Notes: generated by a model not told the origin, from the sequence alone. DNA of 10,182 nucleotides from an uncultured Flavobacteriales bacterium (GCA_937890245.1 CALACF010000011.1:1-10182); one strand, 5' to 3'. Positions 1 to 6,883 are shown, counted from the first letter of the stretch. Made by a program: numbers and translations.

Positions 1-544
1 ACCATTGCACCGAGACAACTTTATCAAACTCGCTGGCGAAGGTTTTTACGACGGTTTACTCTTTCACCGCGTCATGAAAAACTTCATGATTCAAGGTGGC
101 GATCCCAATTCTCGCGATGCCCAAGCCGGCGTTGCCTTGGGAACTGGCGGTCCGGGCTACACGGTCCCCGCCGAGTTCAATTTAGAGTTTACGCACGTCA
201 AGGGTGCACTCTGTTCTGCGCGCCAGCCCGATCGGAGCAACCCCAAGCGCGCCTCAAGCGGAAGTCAGTTCTACATCGTTCAAGGCAACCCCTTGACGGC
301 CAACAATCTCGCGACTTACGCCTCGCGCATCACCCAGCAAACTGGCCAAGCCTTTGGCTATACCGCTGAGCAGATTGCCGATTACGTTGAAAATGGAGGT
401 TACCCACCACTTGATACGCAGTACACCGTTTTCGGCCGCGTGATCAAGGGATTTGAAGTCATTGACACCGTTGCAGACCAATCCGTCGACAACCGCAACC
501 GTCCTTTGGAGGACGTCAAGATGACCGTCAAGGTCCTGAAGTAA
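1..544 (+). CDS. Cyclophilin-type peptidyl-prolyl cis-trans isomerase (5' end outside the window)
   Basis: This is the C-terminal ~180 residues of a cyclophilin, which catalyses cis-trans isomerisation of X-Pro bonds. The reading frame is open to the left edge and begins in the family's 'PLHRDNF' region, so the N-terminus and any signal or lipoprotein peptide lie outside the window. Visible cyclophilin signatures are FYDGLLFHRVMKNFMIQGGDP (with the catalytic Arg of FHRV and the Gln of the IQGGDP block), GSQFYIVQGNPL, and YTVFGRVIKGFEVID near the C-terminus. Between the last two blocks lies an insert of about 35 residues, as in many Bacteroidota cyclophilins. The residue aligned with the usual active-site His just before VFG appears to be Tyr, which I recall as common in such bacterial members. 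The stop codon overlaps the pheS start (TAATG), so the two genes are probably cotranscribed and translationally coupled. Whether it is periplasmic or cytoplasmic cannot be decided here. Confidence 0.95.
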   Translation, partial: PLHRDNFIKLAGEGFYDGLLFHRVMKNFMIQGGDPNSRDAQAGVALGTGGPGYTVPAEFNLEFTHVKGALCSARQPDRSNPKRASSGSQFYIVQGNPLTANNLATYASRITQQTGQAFGYTAEQIADYVENGGYPPLDTQYTVFGRVIKGFEVIDTVADQSVDNRNRPLEDVKMTVKVLK

Positions 545-1578
545 TGGCCGAGATTTTAAACGCTGCCGAACTCGACAGCTTGCTGAGCGAGGCCGGCGCG
601 GCGGACGTGGCTACGGGCGAAGCGCTCGAGTCCTTTCGCATCGCATACTTCGGTCGTCAGGGGGTCTTGAAATCGCTCAACGAGCGTTTCCGCGAAGTTC
701 CGCGCGAGCAAAAGCGCGAGATGGGCCAAGCACTGAATGCCTTCAAGGACGCCTTGCAGTCCCTCTTCGACGAGGCTTCGTCGGCTTTGGTCGCCGGCCA
801 AGACGCCCAAACCTCTGGGCAGGACCCCACCTTGCCGAGCGGCGCGGTGCCCGTTGGCTCGCACCACCCGCTGAGTCTGGTGCGCCGTGAGATTCTTGAT
901 ATTTTTGCGCGCATGGGCTTTGTTGTGGCAGACGGTCCTGAAATCGAGGATGATTGGCATGTCTTTTCTGGCTTGAACTTTCCAGAGGAGCACCCGGCGC
1001 GCGATATGCAGGACACGTTTTTCGTCCAGCGCGACCCGGATTTGTTATTGCGTACGCACACCAGCTCTGTCCAGGTTCGTGAAATGGAACGGCGCGATCC
1101 ACCATACCGCCTCGTTATGCCGGGCCGCGTCTTTCGAAACGAAGCCATCTCTGCCCGTGCCCATTGCATCTTCCACCAAGTAGAAGGGCTGTACATCGAC
1201 AAGGGCGTCGGCTTCGCCGACATGAAGCAAACGTTGCTCATGTTTGCCCAGCAGCTGTTCGGTTCGGATGTCAAGATCCGCTTGCGCCCGAGCTACTTCC
1301 CCTTCACAGAACCCAGCGCCGAAATGGACGTTTATTGGGGCCTGAAAACGGAGGTAGACAAGCGCATCACCAAGGGCACGGGTTGGCTTGAAATCATGGG
1401 CTGCGGCATGGTTGATCCAGCAGTCTTGGAAGCTTCGGGCATCGACCCAGAAGTTTATAGTGGCTTTGCTTTCGGTATGGGCATCGAGCGCATCGCTATG
1501 CTCAAGTGGCAAATCGGCGATCTGCGGCTGTTCTTTGAGAACGACATGCGGTTCACGTCGCAGTTTACTGGTGGCTGA
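544..1578 (+). CDS. pheS: Phenylalanine--tRNA ligase alpha subunit
   Basis: Class II aminoacyl-tRNA synthetase subunit that, with PheT, forms the alpha2beta2 enzyme charging tRNA-Phe in the cytoplasm. At 344 residues it is close to the family length (327 in E. coli). Residues 1-85 are the helical coiled-coil arm that contacts tRNA (charged heptads, FRIAYFGRQGVLKSL). The catalytic core begins at about 105 (HHPLSLVRREILDIFARMGF). It carries HTSSVQ (172-177), motif 2 as GRVFRNE (194-200) through FHQVEG (210-215), the FTEPSAE phenylalanine-pocket block (254-260) and motif 3 GMGIERIAMLK (311-321). All expected blocks are present, so the enzyme should be active. The ATG at 544 overlaps the preceding stop by one base. 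pheT does not follow: the next gene is convergent, so the two synthetase genes are unlinked, as in many Bacteroidota. Identification is firm. Confidence 0.98.
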   Translation: MAEILNAAELDSLLSEAGAADVATGEALESFRIAYFGRQGVLKSLNERFREVPREQKREMGQALNAFKDALQSLFDEASSALVAGQDAQTSGQDPTLPSGAVPVGSHHPLSLVRREILDIFARMGFVVADGPEIEDDWHVFSGLNFPEEHPARDMQDTFFVQRDPDLLLRTHTSSVQVREMERRDPPYRLVMPGRVFRNEAISARAHCIFHQVEGLYIDKGVGFADMKQTLLMFAQQLFGSDVKIRLRPSYFPFTEPSAEMDVYWGLKTEVDKRITKGTGWLEIMGCGMVDPAVLEASGIDPEVYSGFAFGMGIERIAMLKWQIGDLRLFFENDMRFTSQFTGG

Positions 1579-1619
1579 GCTTGGCGGCTGGACTTGGCCG
1601 CTGGACCAGGCGGCTGAGC
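1568..1619 (+). repeat. Four imperfect 13-bp tandem copies across the pheS stop
   Basis: Four adjacent 13-bp units fit the consensus YTGGCGGCTGRRC: CTGGTGGCTGAGC (1568-1580), TTGGCGGCTGGAC (1581-1593), TTGGCCGCTGGAC (1594-1606) and CAGGCGGCTGAGC (1607-1619). The first unit contains the end of pheS, including its TGA at 1576-1578; the others lie in the gap before the convergent gene. Units 2 and 3 differ by one base. Because the unit length is not a multiple of three, gain or loss of copies would not extend pheS in a regular frame. The array may have arisen by slippage; no function is evident. Confidence 0.75.
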
Positions 1620-1673
1620 TTGCTTTCTCGGGTTTACATAAACGACGCTGGTGTTTGACACCCTGGGCAGGCC

Positions 1674-3395
1674 TTAGCGGCCTGGCAAGACCACGCGCAA
1701 TCGCCGCGCACCTGTTGCATCGCAATCCATCGCCATCGATCCGCCCAGCCGGTCGCAACGCATGCGCACCAAAGACCAATCCTTATCGCGTTGATCGCCC
1801 GTGAAAAGCGAAACGGCTTGGGGCCACCAATGAGATTCTGAGAAGTCGTGCAAGACCACTTCGAGCCGACCGGCGACAGCATTCAAGTCCACACGCAAAT
1901 GTTGGGCATCTATTCGGGCGAGGAGGTGAGCCAGGAATTGCGTGATTACGGTCGGGTCTGCGGAAATGGTGGCTTCTTCCGTGACCGCCCAGGCGACCTG
2001 CTGGTGGCTTTCGGCGTCGATGGTGGCGCAGAGCTTGTTGAGGTCGAGGGCCTCGGTGCGGAGCTCTCGTGCGTAGAGTTGGGTTCGAAGTGAGAATTCG
2101 TCGAGGGCCCGGCGTTGCATGGGCGAGAGGGACGCGCCTTGAAGCGCGGCGCCCATTTGGAGGCCGGCCTCGCTGAGCTGGGCGATGCGTTTTTCGTAGG
2201 CGGGCAGGCGCTTGCTTTCGATGAGTTGCAAACGCGAGGTGGCGTTTTTGCGGCCGCGTGTTGCGCCCCAGAAGAGGAGGAAGCCCAGGCCGGACAACAG
2301 CCCGAGGAGCAGCATGGCAAGGCGCTGCGTTTTTTCAGTGCGGGCCCAAAGCGCGGTGCGGGCGTCGCCAAGAGAACGGATGAAAGGCTCCTCCCAGAAG
2401 CGGCTCTTCCCGCCGGCCGCAGCGCGGGCGCCGGCCGTTGCCAGGCTGTCAGCCAGGGTGAGCATGGCGAGCGCGTCGGCAGACCTGCCTTCGCGTTGGA
2501 GCAGATCTGTGCGCCAGCGCGCAACGGATTCGATCAGGACGTTGTCTCGACTGACAAGTGCAGATTCGATGGCTTGGGCGGAGCTGATAAGCGCTTCTAC
2601 ACGTTGGCCTTGTTTGTCGAAGATGCGGCTGGACAATGCTTGGGCGCGGGCGCGGTGGCGCGGGCCTGCTTGCTCCGGCATCAGGGAGAGGAGAAGCGCG
2701 GCGTTGTCCGTTTGGCCTGCTTCGTAAAGGACACCAGCCCAATGCACGAGCCGGGCGCAGCGAAGGGCCGGGGCGCGAACGCTCCATGCTGGTCGGCTGA
2801 CCCAGTCGTGGACGCGTTGTTCTACGCCGAGTAGATTGGGTTGGGCGAGCAGGTCGCTGAGGAGGGCCCATTCAAAGGCGCCTTCCACTTCGAGGGATTG
2901 GCTCGCTTGGTAGCGCGATGTCAGCGCTCCAAAATGCTGGGACGCCTCGGCGAAGTCGCCCGCATCGAATGCGATGTGCGCGAGCTTTTGGAGGGATTCG
3001 TTCGCAAAGTGACCCTCAGCGTTGGAGCGATCGGCGAGTTTTGAAAGGGGGGCGACAGCGTCTTCGGCCCGCCCAACTTCTAGCAGGGAGAGCGCCCATT
3101 CAAAGATGTGTTCTTCACTGCTGACGCCATGGCAGCGCGCGCTGTATCGAATGGCCTCGCCAAATGCGAGTTCGGCATCGCGTGGATTGTTCCAGGCCCG
3201 ATGAATGCGGCCGATGCCTTGGTAGGCAAGGACTTGAACGCATGGGTCTGCGAGCTGGGTTGCGGTCTGGTAGGCGTCGAGTGCGCCGGCATCTTGCCCC
3301 GTTCGTAGCAGGGAATCCGCGTCGTGGAGATCGACGGATTGCGCGCACAATTGGCCTACAAAAAAGGGGAGGATGAGGGCGAGGCGGATGGACAT
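1674..3395 (-). CDS. TPR-like membrane protein with degenerate histidine-kinase-like C-terminus
   Basis: A 573-residue protein with an apparent signal peptide (MSIRLALILPFFVGQLCAQ), about 330 residues of helical repeats resembling TPRs (for example 27-85, 100-160, 210-320, with A/G-A-F patterns), one transmembrane helix at about 358-378 (LAMLLLGLLSGLGFLLFW), then a cytoplasmic region. This layout matches the family of Bacteroidota sensor kinases with a periplasmic TPR domain. The last ~110 residues resemble a HATPase domain: DPTVITQFLAHLLARI (480-495) sits where the N box belongs and WSLVRMRCDRLGGSM (540-554) where the G2 region and following helix belong, ending in RLRVVLPGR as kinases do. 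However, no phospho-accepting His with an HEL(R)-type box is visible in the 425-450 helix, the N-box Asn is absent, and no DxGxG is seen. I infer a pseudokinase or a signalling protein without catalysis. It starts 96 bp after the M28 gene on the same strand. Ligand and partner are unknown. Confidence 0.75.
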   Translation of the reverse strand: MSIRLALILPFFVGQLCAQSVDLHDADSLLRTGQDAGALDAYQTATQLADPCVQVLAYQGIGRIHRAWNNPRDAELAFGEAIRYSARCHGVSSEEHIFEWALSLLEVGRAEDAVAPLSKLADRSNAEGHFANESLQKLAHIAFDAGDFAEASQHFGALTSRYQASQSLEVEGAFEWALLSDLLAQPNLLGVEQRVHDWVSRPAWSVRAPALRCARLVHWAGVLYEAGQTDNAALLLSLMPEQAGPRHRARAQALSSRIFDKQGQRVEALISSAQAIESALVSRDNVLIESVARWRTDLLQREGRSADALAMLTLADSLATAGARAAAGGKSRFWEEPFIRSLGDARTALWARTEKTQRLAMLLLGLLSGLGFLLFWGATRGRKNATSRLQLIESKRLPAYEKRIAQLSEAGLQMGAALQGASLSPMQRRALDEFSLRTQLYARELRTEALDLNKLCATIDAESHQQVAWAVTEEATISADPTVITQFLAHLLARIDAQHLRVDLNAVAGRLEVVLHDFSESHWWPQAVSLFTGDQRDKDWSLVRMRCDRLGGSMAMDCDATGARRLRVVLPGR

Positions 3396-3407
3396 GTCGG
3401 CGGTTGC

Positions 3408-3428
3408 GGCCCTTCGAAATTAAGGGCC
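3408..3428 (-). promoter_or_regulatory. Hairpin just upstream of the TPR/kinase-like gene
   Basis: A 7-bp perfect stem (GGCCCTT at 3408-3414 pairing with AAGGGCC at 3422-3428) with a 7-nt loop ends 12 bases before the ATG of the TPR/kinase-like gene and lies 63 bases after the M28 stop. There is no T-run after it on the minus strand, so an ordinary intrinsic terminator is not supported. On the minus strand the loop side reads TAATTTCG, one mismatch from the Bacteroidota -7 box TAnnTTTG, but no TTG lies at the right distance upstream. It could be an attenuating 5' structure, part of a promoter, or chance. Confidence 0.3.
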
Positions 3429-3491
3429 CGGGAGCCTGTATTCGCACATGCCGAAGTGGATTGCCCCGGTTGCTTCGTTGAAAACCGAGGC

Positions 3492-4529
3492 TTAGTTCCA
3501 GACCATGCCTGCCACCACTTCACCTACTTCTTGTAGCACGGCGGGGTCGATCTTGTCGAGGTTGTCGCCGTGGGTGTGGTGGTATTTGAAGTAGCCCATG
3601 GGGACGCGGGCGACTTCGTAGTGGACGATATTAACGGACGGAATATGTGCGAGTTGGGTGACAAAAAGGTTATCGTCGACGGTGATGGGGGTTACCTCTG
3701 AGCGAAAACGGTCGCCGTGGCCGAGCTTGGCTGCCATGGCCCAAACGCGGTTGACCAAGCCGGGTGACATTTCGTTGGACGTGCCCTCCTTGTTGAAGAC
3801 GGCCCCGCGGGCACCGACCATGTCGAGCAGGATGCCGAATCGCGCCCGGTAGCCCGGCACATGGGGTCGACGAGCCCAATACTGTGATCCCAAGCACCAG
3901 TCCGTGTAATCCTTGTCAGCCGCGGGAATCCAGCTGGGGCTTCCGTAGTCCTCGGCGTCAAAAAATGCAATGTCCACACCTGTTCCAGGATTTTCAAGTT
4001 GGATCATCCGAGCGATTTCAAGTAGCACGCCCACGCCAGATGCGCCGTCGTTTGCGCCGTCGATCGGATCGTGAATTCGTACGGTGTCGTTGTCCGCCCA
4101 TGGCCGCGTATCCCAGTGGGCGTACAGCAGAATGCGCCGGGGATCCTCGGGGTTGAATTGGCCAATGATATTGCGAATAGACAATTTTGTGCCGTCAAAT
4201 GCCGTGACTTCTGCCGCTTGTACAGCAACGTCTGCTCCGTATTCCTCGAGCTGATTGACGAGCCAGTCGCCGCAGTTGCGGTGCCCCGGAGAGTTGGGGA
4301 CGCGCGTGCCGAAGGCAACTTGTGCGGCCACGTAGTTGTAGGCGCTATCACCTGAAAAGGATGGCGCTTTGTTGGTCCATTTGGTGGCTGGTTTGCCATG
4401 TGAAGGGCCTTCGTCAGAGGCTCCGGTTTTACCGTCCCCGCGGCAGCCAGTGGCCAGGAGCAGGAGGGTGCAGGCGAAAAAAAAGCCGCAGCCCGTTTTT
4501 TGGTCAGTCAAAGGTCCAAGTAGCGCCAT
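3492..4529 (-). CDS. M28-family, glutaminyl-peptide cyclotransferase-like lipoprotein
   Basis: A 345-residue exported zinc-dependent enzyme of the M28 fold, closest to bacterial glutaminyl cyclases, which convert N-terminal Gln to pyroglutamate; some relatives are aminopeptidases. The N-terminus has a hydrophobic run and lipobox, FFFACTLLLLATGC, with Cys29 as the lipidation site, so it should be membrane-anchored outside the cytoplasm. Zinc-site motifs appear in order: AHWDTRPW (His138, Asp140), DGANDGASG (Asp161), FDAEDYG (Glu193 as general base, Asp194 as ligand), VDDNLF (Asp285/286) and YHHTHGDN (His318 region). All are intact, so activity is expected. The DAEDYG and AHWDTRPW forms favour the QC-like branch over classical aminopeptidases, but substrate is not proven. 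The ATG at 4529 overlaps cysS by 26 bp and has a weak GGAA upstream; a TTG at 4511 would shorten the leader while keeping the lipobox. Cotranscription with cysS is likely. Confidence 0.88.
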   Translation of the reverse strand: MALLGPLTDQKTGCGFFFACTLLLLATGCRGDGKTGASDEGPSHGKPATKWTNKAPSFSGDSAYNYVAAQVAFGTRVPNSPGHRNCGDWLVNQLEEYGADVAVQAAEVTAFDGTKLSIRNIIGQFNPEDPRRILLYAHWDTRPWADNDTVRIHDPIDGANDGASGVGVLLEIARMIQLENPGTGVDIAFFDAEDYGSPSWIPAADKDYTDWCLGSQYWARRPHVPGYRARFGILLDMVGARGAVFNKEGTSNEMSPGLVNRVWAMAAKLGHGDRFRSEVTPITVDDNLFVTQLAHIPSVNIVHYEVARVPMGYFKYHHTHGDNLDKIDPAVLQEVGEVVAGMVWN

Positions 4530-6066
4530 CTTTTCCGTCTTTGATTTGAACGCCGATCGCTGCGAGTTGATCGCGGATTTCGTCGGCCATTGCCCAGTTT
4601 TTATCGGACTTTGCCGAGGCGCGCATGTCGCATATCAGCGCCATGAGTCCGTCTGTGCGGTCGTCATCTGCGCCCGTGCTGCCGTCCTCAAAGCTGAGAC
4701 CCATGACATCTTTTGCGAAGGTATTGAAGAGGTCGGCGAGGCCGGATTTTTGTTCCACGGTGATGGCAAGGCGCCCGTCTTTTGCGCTGTTGATCCACTT
4801 CACGCCGTCGTAGAGTGTGGCGATGAGGATGGGCGTATTGAAGTCGTCGTTCATCGCTGCGTAGCACCTGTTGCGGAGACTTTCAACGTCTATCTCGCCC
4901 GCAGCGGCTACACCAGGAGCTGCCGTGGCGGTTGCCACATCGATTGCGGCGAGGCCTTCAATGGCTGACCATGCTGCCATCAGGCGCGTGAGCCCTTTTT
5001 CAGCGGCCTGCAATGCGGCGTTGCTGAAGTCGAGCGTGCCGGCGTAATGGCCTTGGAGCATAAAGAAACGCACGGTCATCGGCGAGTAGCCTCGCTCGAG
5101 CAATTTGTGGTTGCCGCTGATGAGCTCATCGGGCGTAAAACCGTTCCCTTCGGACTTGGACATCTTGCGTCCGTTGACCGTGAGCATGTTGCCGTGAACC
5201 CAATAGCCAACGGGCGGCGTTTCGTCCCCGTAGGCACCTACGTTTTGGGCGATTTCGCATTCGTGGTGCGGGAACTTCAGGTCCATGCCGCCGCCGTGGA
5301 TGTCGAAGGACTTGCCCAAGTACTTGGTGCTCATCACTGAGCACTCCAGATGCCAGCCTGGGAAGCCGATGCTCCAAGGCGAAGGCCATCGCATCAAATG
5401 TGTTTCGTTGGCTTCTTTCCAAAGCGCGAAATCTAGGGGGTCGCGTTTGTCGCTCTGCCCGTCTAGGTCGCGGGTTGCCGAGCGTAGATCATCAATTTTC
5501 CGTCCGCTGAGTGTTCCGTAGTCGTGTTGCTCCGCGTACTTGCGGACGTCGAAATACACACTGCCGCCCGCCTGGTACGCAAAGCCATTCTTCATGATGG
5601 CCTCGATCATTTCGATTTGCTCGATGATATGTCCGGTGGCAGTCGGTTCGATTGAGGGCGGCAAAATGTTGAACATCCGCATCACGTCGTGGAAGTCGTT
5701 TGTGTAGCGCTGCACGATTTCCATTGGCTCGAGATTCTGCAGCCGCGCCATTTTTCCAATCTTGTCCTCGCCCTCATCAGCGTCGCCGACCAAATGACCG
5801 ACGTCCGTGATATTGCGAACGTACCGGACGTTGTAGCCCAATTGGCATAGGTAGCGGTAGATGACGTCGAAGGTTAGGAACGTGCGGACGTTGCCCAAAT
5901 GCACGTTTGAGTAAACGGTAGGGCCGCAGACGTAGAGTCCTACGTAGGGCGAATTGAGCGGCTTGAAGCGGTCTTTGCTCCTGCTCAAGTTGTTTTGAAT
6001 CAACAGATTATCTGCGTACGGAGAAAGTGCAGCAGGGGCGGAGGAATTGGAATTGGAGTTGTCCAT
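4504..6066 (-). CDS. cysS: Cysteine--tRNA ligase
   Basis: Class I synthetase that charges tRNA-Cys in the cytoplasm. The 520 residues are longer than the E. coli enzyme (461), partly from about 19 extra N-terminal residues and an Ala-rich stretch near 378-390. Signatures: YVCGPTVYSNVHLGN (45-59) contains the HIGH-type motif as HLGN; KMSKS is at 301-305. The zinc site is complete: Cys47, Cys242 (GWHLECS), His267 and Glu271 (HHECEIA) have the same spacing among the last three as Cys209, His234 and Glu238 of E. coli. GWHLEC also supplies the Trp that senses the cysteine thiol. The C-terminal anticodon-binding part includes NDDFNTP and the KNWAMADEIRDQLAAIGVQIKD block. The ATG at 6066 is preceded by a Bacteroidota-type promoter candidate. 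It appears to head a minus-strand unit with the M28 gene. Identification is firm; only the exact start is open. Confidence 0.98.
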   Translation of the reverse strand: MDNSNSNSSAPAALSPYADNLLIQNNLSRSKDRFKPLNSPYVGLYVCGPTVYSNVHLGNVRTFLTFDVIYRYLCQLGYNVRYVRNITDVGHLVGDADEGEDKIGKMARLQNLEPMEIVQRYTNDFHDVMRMFNILPPSIEPTATGHIIEQIEMIEAIMKNGFAYQAGGSVYFDVRKYAEQHDYGTLSGRKIDDLRSATRDLDGQSDKRDPLDFALWKEANETHLMRWPSPWSIGFPGWHLECSVMSTKYLGKSFDIHGGGMDLKFPHHECEIAQNVGAYGDETPPVGYWVHGNMLTVNGRKMSKSEGNGFTPDELISGNHKLLERGYSPMTVRFFMLQGHYAGTLDFSNAALQAAEKGLTRLMAAWSAIEGLAAIDVATATAAPGVAAAGEIDVESLRNRCYAAMNDDFNTPILIATLYDGVKWINSAKDGRLAITVEQKSGLADLFNTFAKDVMGLSFEDGSTGADDDRTDGLMALICDMRASAKSDKNWAMADEIRDQLAAIGVQIKDGKDGATWTFD

Positions 6067-6103
6067 GGTCGGGTGCAGGCCGTGATGAGGCCAATTTCAG
6101 GCG

Positions 6104-6133
6104 CAAATATCGCCAAACGAAGAACCGGCCCAA
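6104..6133 (-). promoter_or_regulatory. Candidate Bacteroidota-type promoter of cysS
   Basis: On the minus strand GATATTTG (6111-6104) matches the Bacteroidota -7 consensus TAnnTTTG at all but the first base, and TTG (6133-6131) lies 19 bases upstream, a normal spacing to the -33 element. The -7 box ends 37 bases before the cysS ATG, giving a plausible short leader. The surrounding 14 bases GCGCAAATATCGCC (6101-6114, plus strand) recur exactly at 7888-7901 in front of the threonine dehydrogenase gene, in the same orientation relative to the gene. A small 5-bp inverted repeat (6125-6129 with 6135-6139) overlaps the -33 area. Confidence 0.5.
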
Positions 6134-6201
6134 CGCCGGAGCGATGAGTCGGTTCAAAGGTGGGGTGGGATGGTTGGCCCACCGGCACATCAAGTGACGG
6201 A

Positions 6202-6227
6202 GTTTCCTAGAATGTTTCCTAGGAAAC
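6202..6227. promoter_or_regulatory. Palindrome plus half-copy upstream of cysS (operator or hairpin)
   Basis: GTTTCCTAGGAAAC at 6214-6227 is a perfect 14-bp palindrome. Twelve bases to its left GTTTCCTAGAA (6202-6212) repeats its left half. As RNA on either strand, GTTTCCTAG (6202-6210) and CTAGGAAAC (6219-6227) can form a 9-bp stem with an 8-nt loop. It lies 41 bases after the stop of the MORN-repeat gene and about 70 bases upstream of the cysS -33 candidate. No T-run follows on the minus strand, so a classical terminator is not supported; a dimeric regulator site is equally possible. The rest of the 202-bp gap shows only a G-rich stretch (6159-6177) and no convincing gene. Confidence 0.4.
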
Positions 6228-6268
6228 CCCTGTATAAAATCTTAGTTGATCGCCGCAGCTTGGGCGAA

Positions 6269-6865
6269 TCAGTGGCGAACGCCTGCTTGAAATGAGGTGC
6301 GTGAAATCACGCGGCCTGTCCGGTCCATGCGGGTCACATCGCCTTGCTCGGCGCCACTGACCATGGTTACAACCATTTCGAGTTGGCCATTGTCATGGTA
6401 GTAGCGCTGTTCGCCGTGGCGTTTGCCCGTGTTGTCGAATGTAAAAATCTGACGCAGGGTCCCATTGGGATAATAACGGCGGAGCTCACCAGTATTTGCA
6501 GAACGGGTCCAAACACCTTCTTCCATAACATTGCCCGATTTGTCGAACAAGCTGTACGGTCCATTCGGGCGGCCCGATTCGTAGGTCAGCTGTGCACGCA
6601 TCGCGCCGTCAGGGTGGAATCGAGACCAAATGCCGTGGCGCTCGCCATCAACCATCGGTCCCTCTTCGAAGATTGCCTCCGCCGGGAACCCCGTCACACC
6701 CGATTCGGCACCGAGCACAGAAGTGTGCACTGCACGGTTGTCGTCGTCGTCACCACCTCCCGAAGTATAACCGGTAAATGGAATGGAAAGCAAGGCGGCA
6801 AGGCCCAGAGCAGCAAGGGGAATGTGGAGATCACGCATCGTATCAAGTGGTAGAGTTCTCCCCAT
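6269..6865 (-). CDS. Exported MORN-repeat (MORN_2/YwqK-like) protein
   Basis: A 198-residue protein. A hydrophobic segment (IPLAALGLAALLSIPF, about 15-30) forms a signal peptide or anchor, followed by a flexible GGGDDDD linker. From about residue 65 to the end there are four to five copies of a ~22-residue beta-hairpin repeat of the MORN_2 type: DGERHGIWSRFHPDGAMRAQ, NGPYSLFDKSGNVMEE, GELRRYYPNGTLRQ, RHGEQRYYHDNGQLEM and a last degenerate copy. Such repeats are found in the YwqK 'antitoxin component' family and in many exported Bacteroidota proteins of unknown function; the antitoxin label is not meaningful without a partner toxin, and none is nearby. ATG 6865 has GGAGG 11 bases upstream; ATG 6838 (MRDLHIPL) would give a more typical, shorter signal peptide. 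It begins 18 bases after the threonine dehydrogenase stop, so the two are probably cotranscribed. Its role is unknown. Confidence 0.75.
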   Translation of the reverse strand: MGRTLPLDTMRDLHIPLAALGLAALLSIPFTGYTSGGGDDDDNRAVHTSVLGAESGVTGFPAEAIFEEGPMVDGERHGIWSRFHPDGAMRAQLTYESGRPNGPYSLFDKSGNVMEEGVWTRSANTGELRRYYPNGTLRQIFTFDNTGKRHGEQRYYHDNGQLEMVVTMVSGAEQGDVTRMDRTGRVISRTSFQAGVRH

Positions 6866-6883
6866 CTACGCACCGCCCTCCGT

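Noticed and set aside
1668..1684. Terminator candidate between pheS and the TPR/kinase-like gene (CAGGCC / GGCCTG around the stop codon)
   Set aside because: The stem is only 6 bp, overlaps coding sequence, and has no T-run on either side. A nearby 5-bp stem (1650-1662) is equally weak.
657..1779. Minus-strand open frames over pheS (657-1274, 1045-1779, 743-1105)
   Set aside because: pheS on the plus strand has every family motif; these are shadow frames with Arg/Ser/Pro-rich translations and no homology I can recognise.
1388..1804. Possible frameshifted continuation at the pheS 3' end
   Set aside because: The pheS protein ends at its normal C-terminus (MRFTSQFTGG) with the usual length, so no frameshift needs to be assumed.
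2115..2834. Plus-strand open frame of 239 codons
   Set aside because: It lies fully antisense to the TPR/kinase-like gene, has no recognisable domain, and its composition (Gly/Ala/Arg-rich) is what a GC-rich complementary strand gives. The same holds for the other plus-strand frames between 1848 and 3536.
6159..6177. G-rich stretch that could form a two-layer G-quadruplex upstream of cysS
   Set aside because: The G-runs are mostly two bases long; such patterns are frequent in GC-rich DNA, and there is no further support.
6000..6193. Short minus-strand frames across the cysS start and upstream gap
   Set aside because: They overlap cysS in other frames, have no family resemblance, and the gap is better explained by promoter and palindrome signals.
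6269..6865. Toxin-antitoxin system, because of the YwqK-like repeats
   Set aside because: There is no toxin-like partner next to it, the protein has an export signal, and the repeat family is very widespread outside toxin-antitoxin systems.
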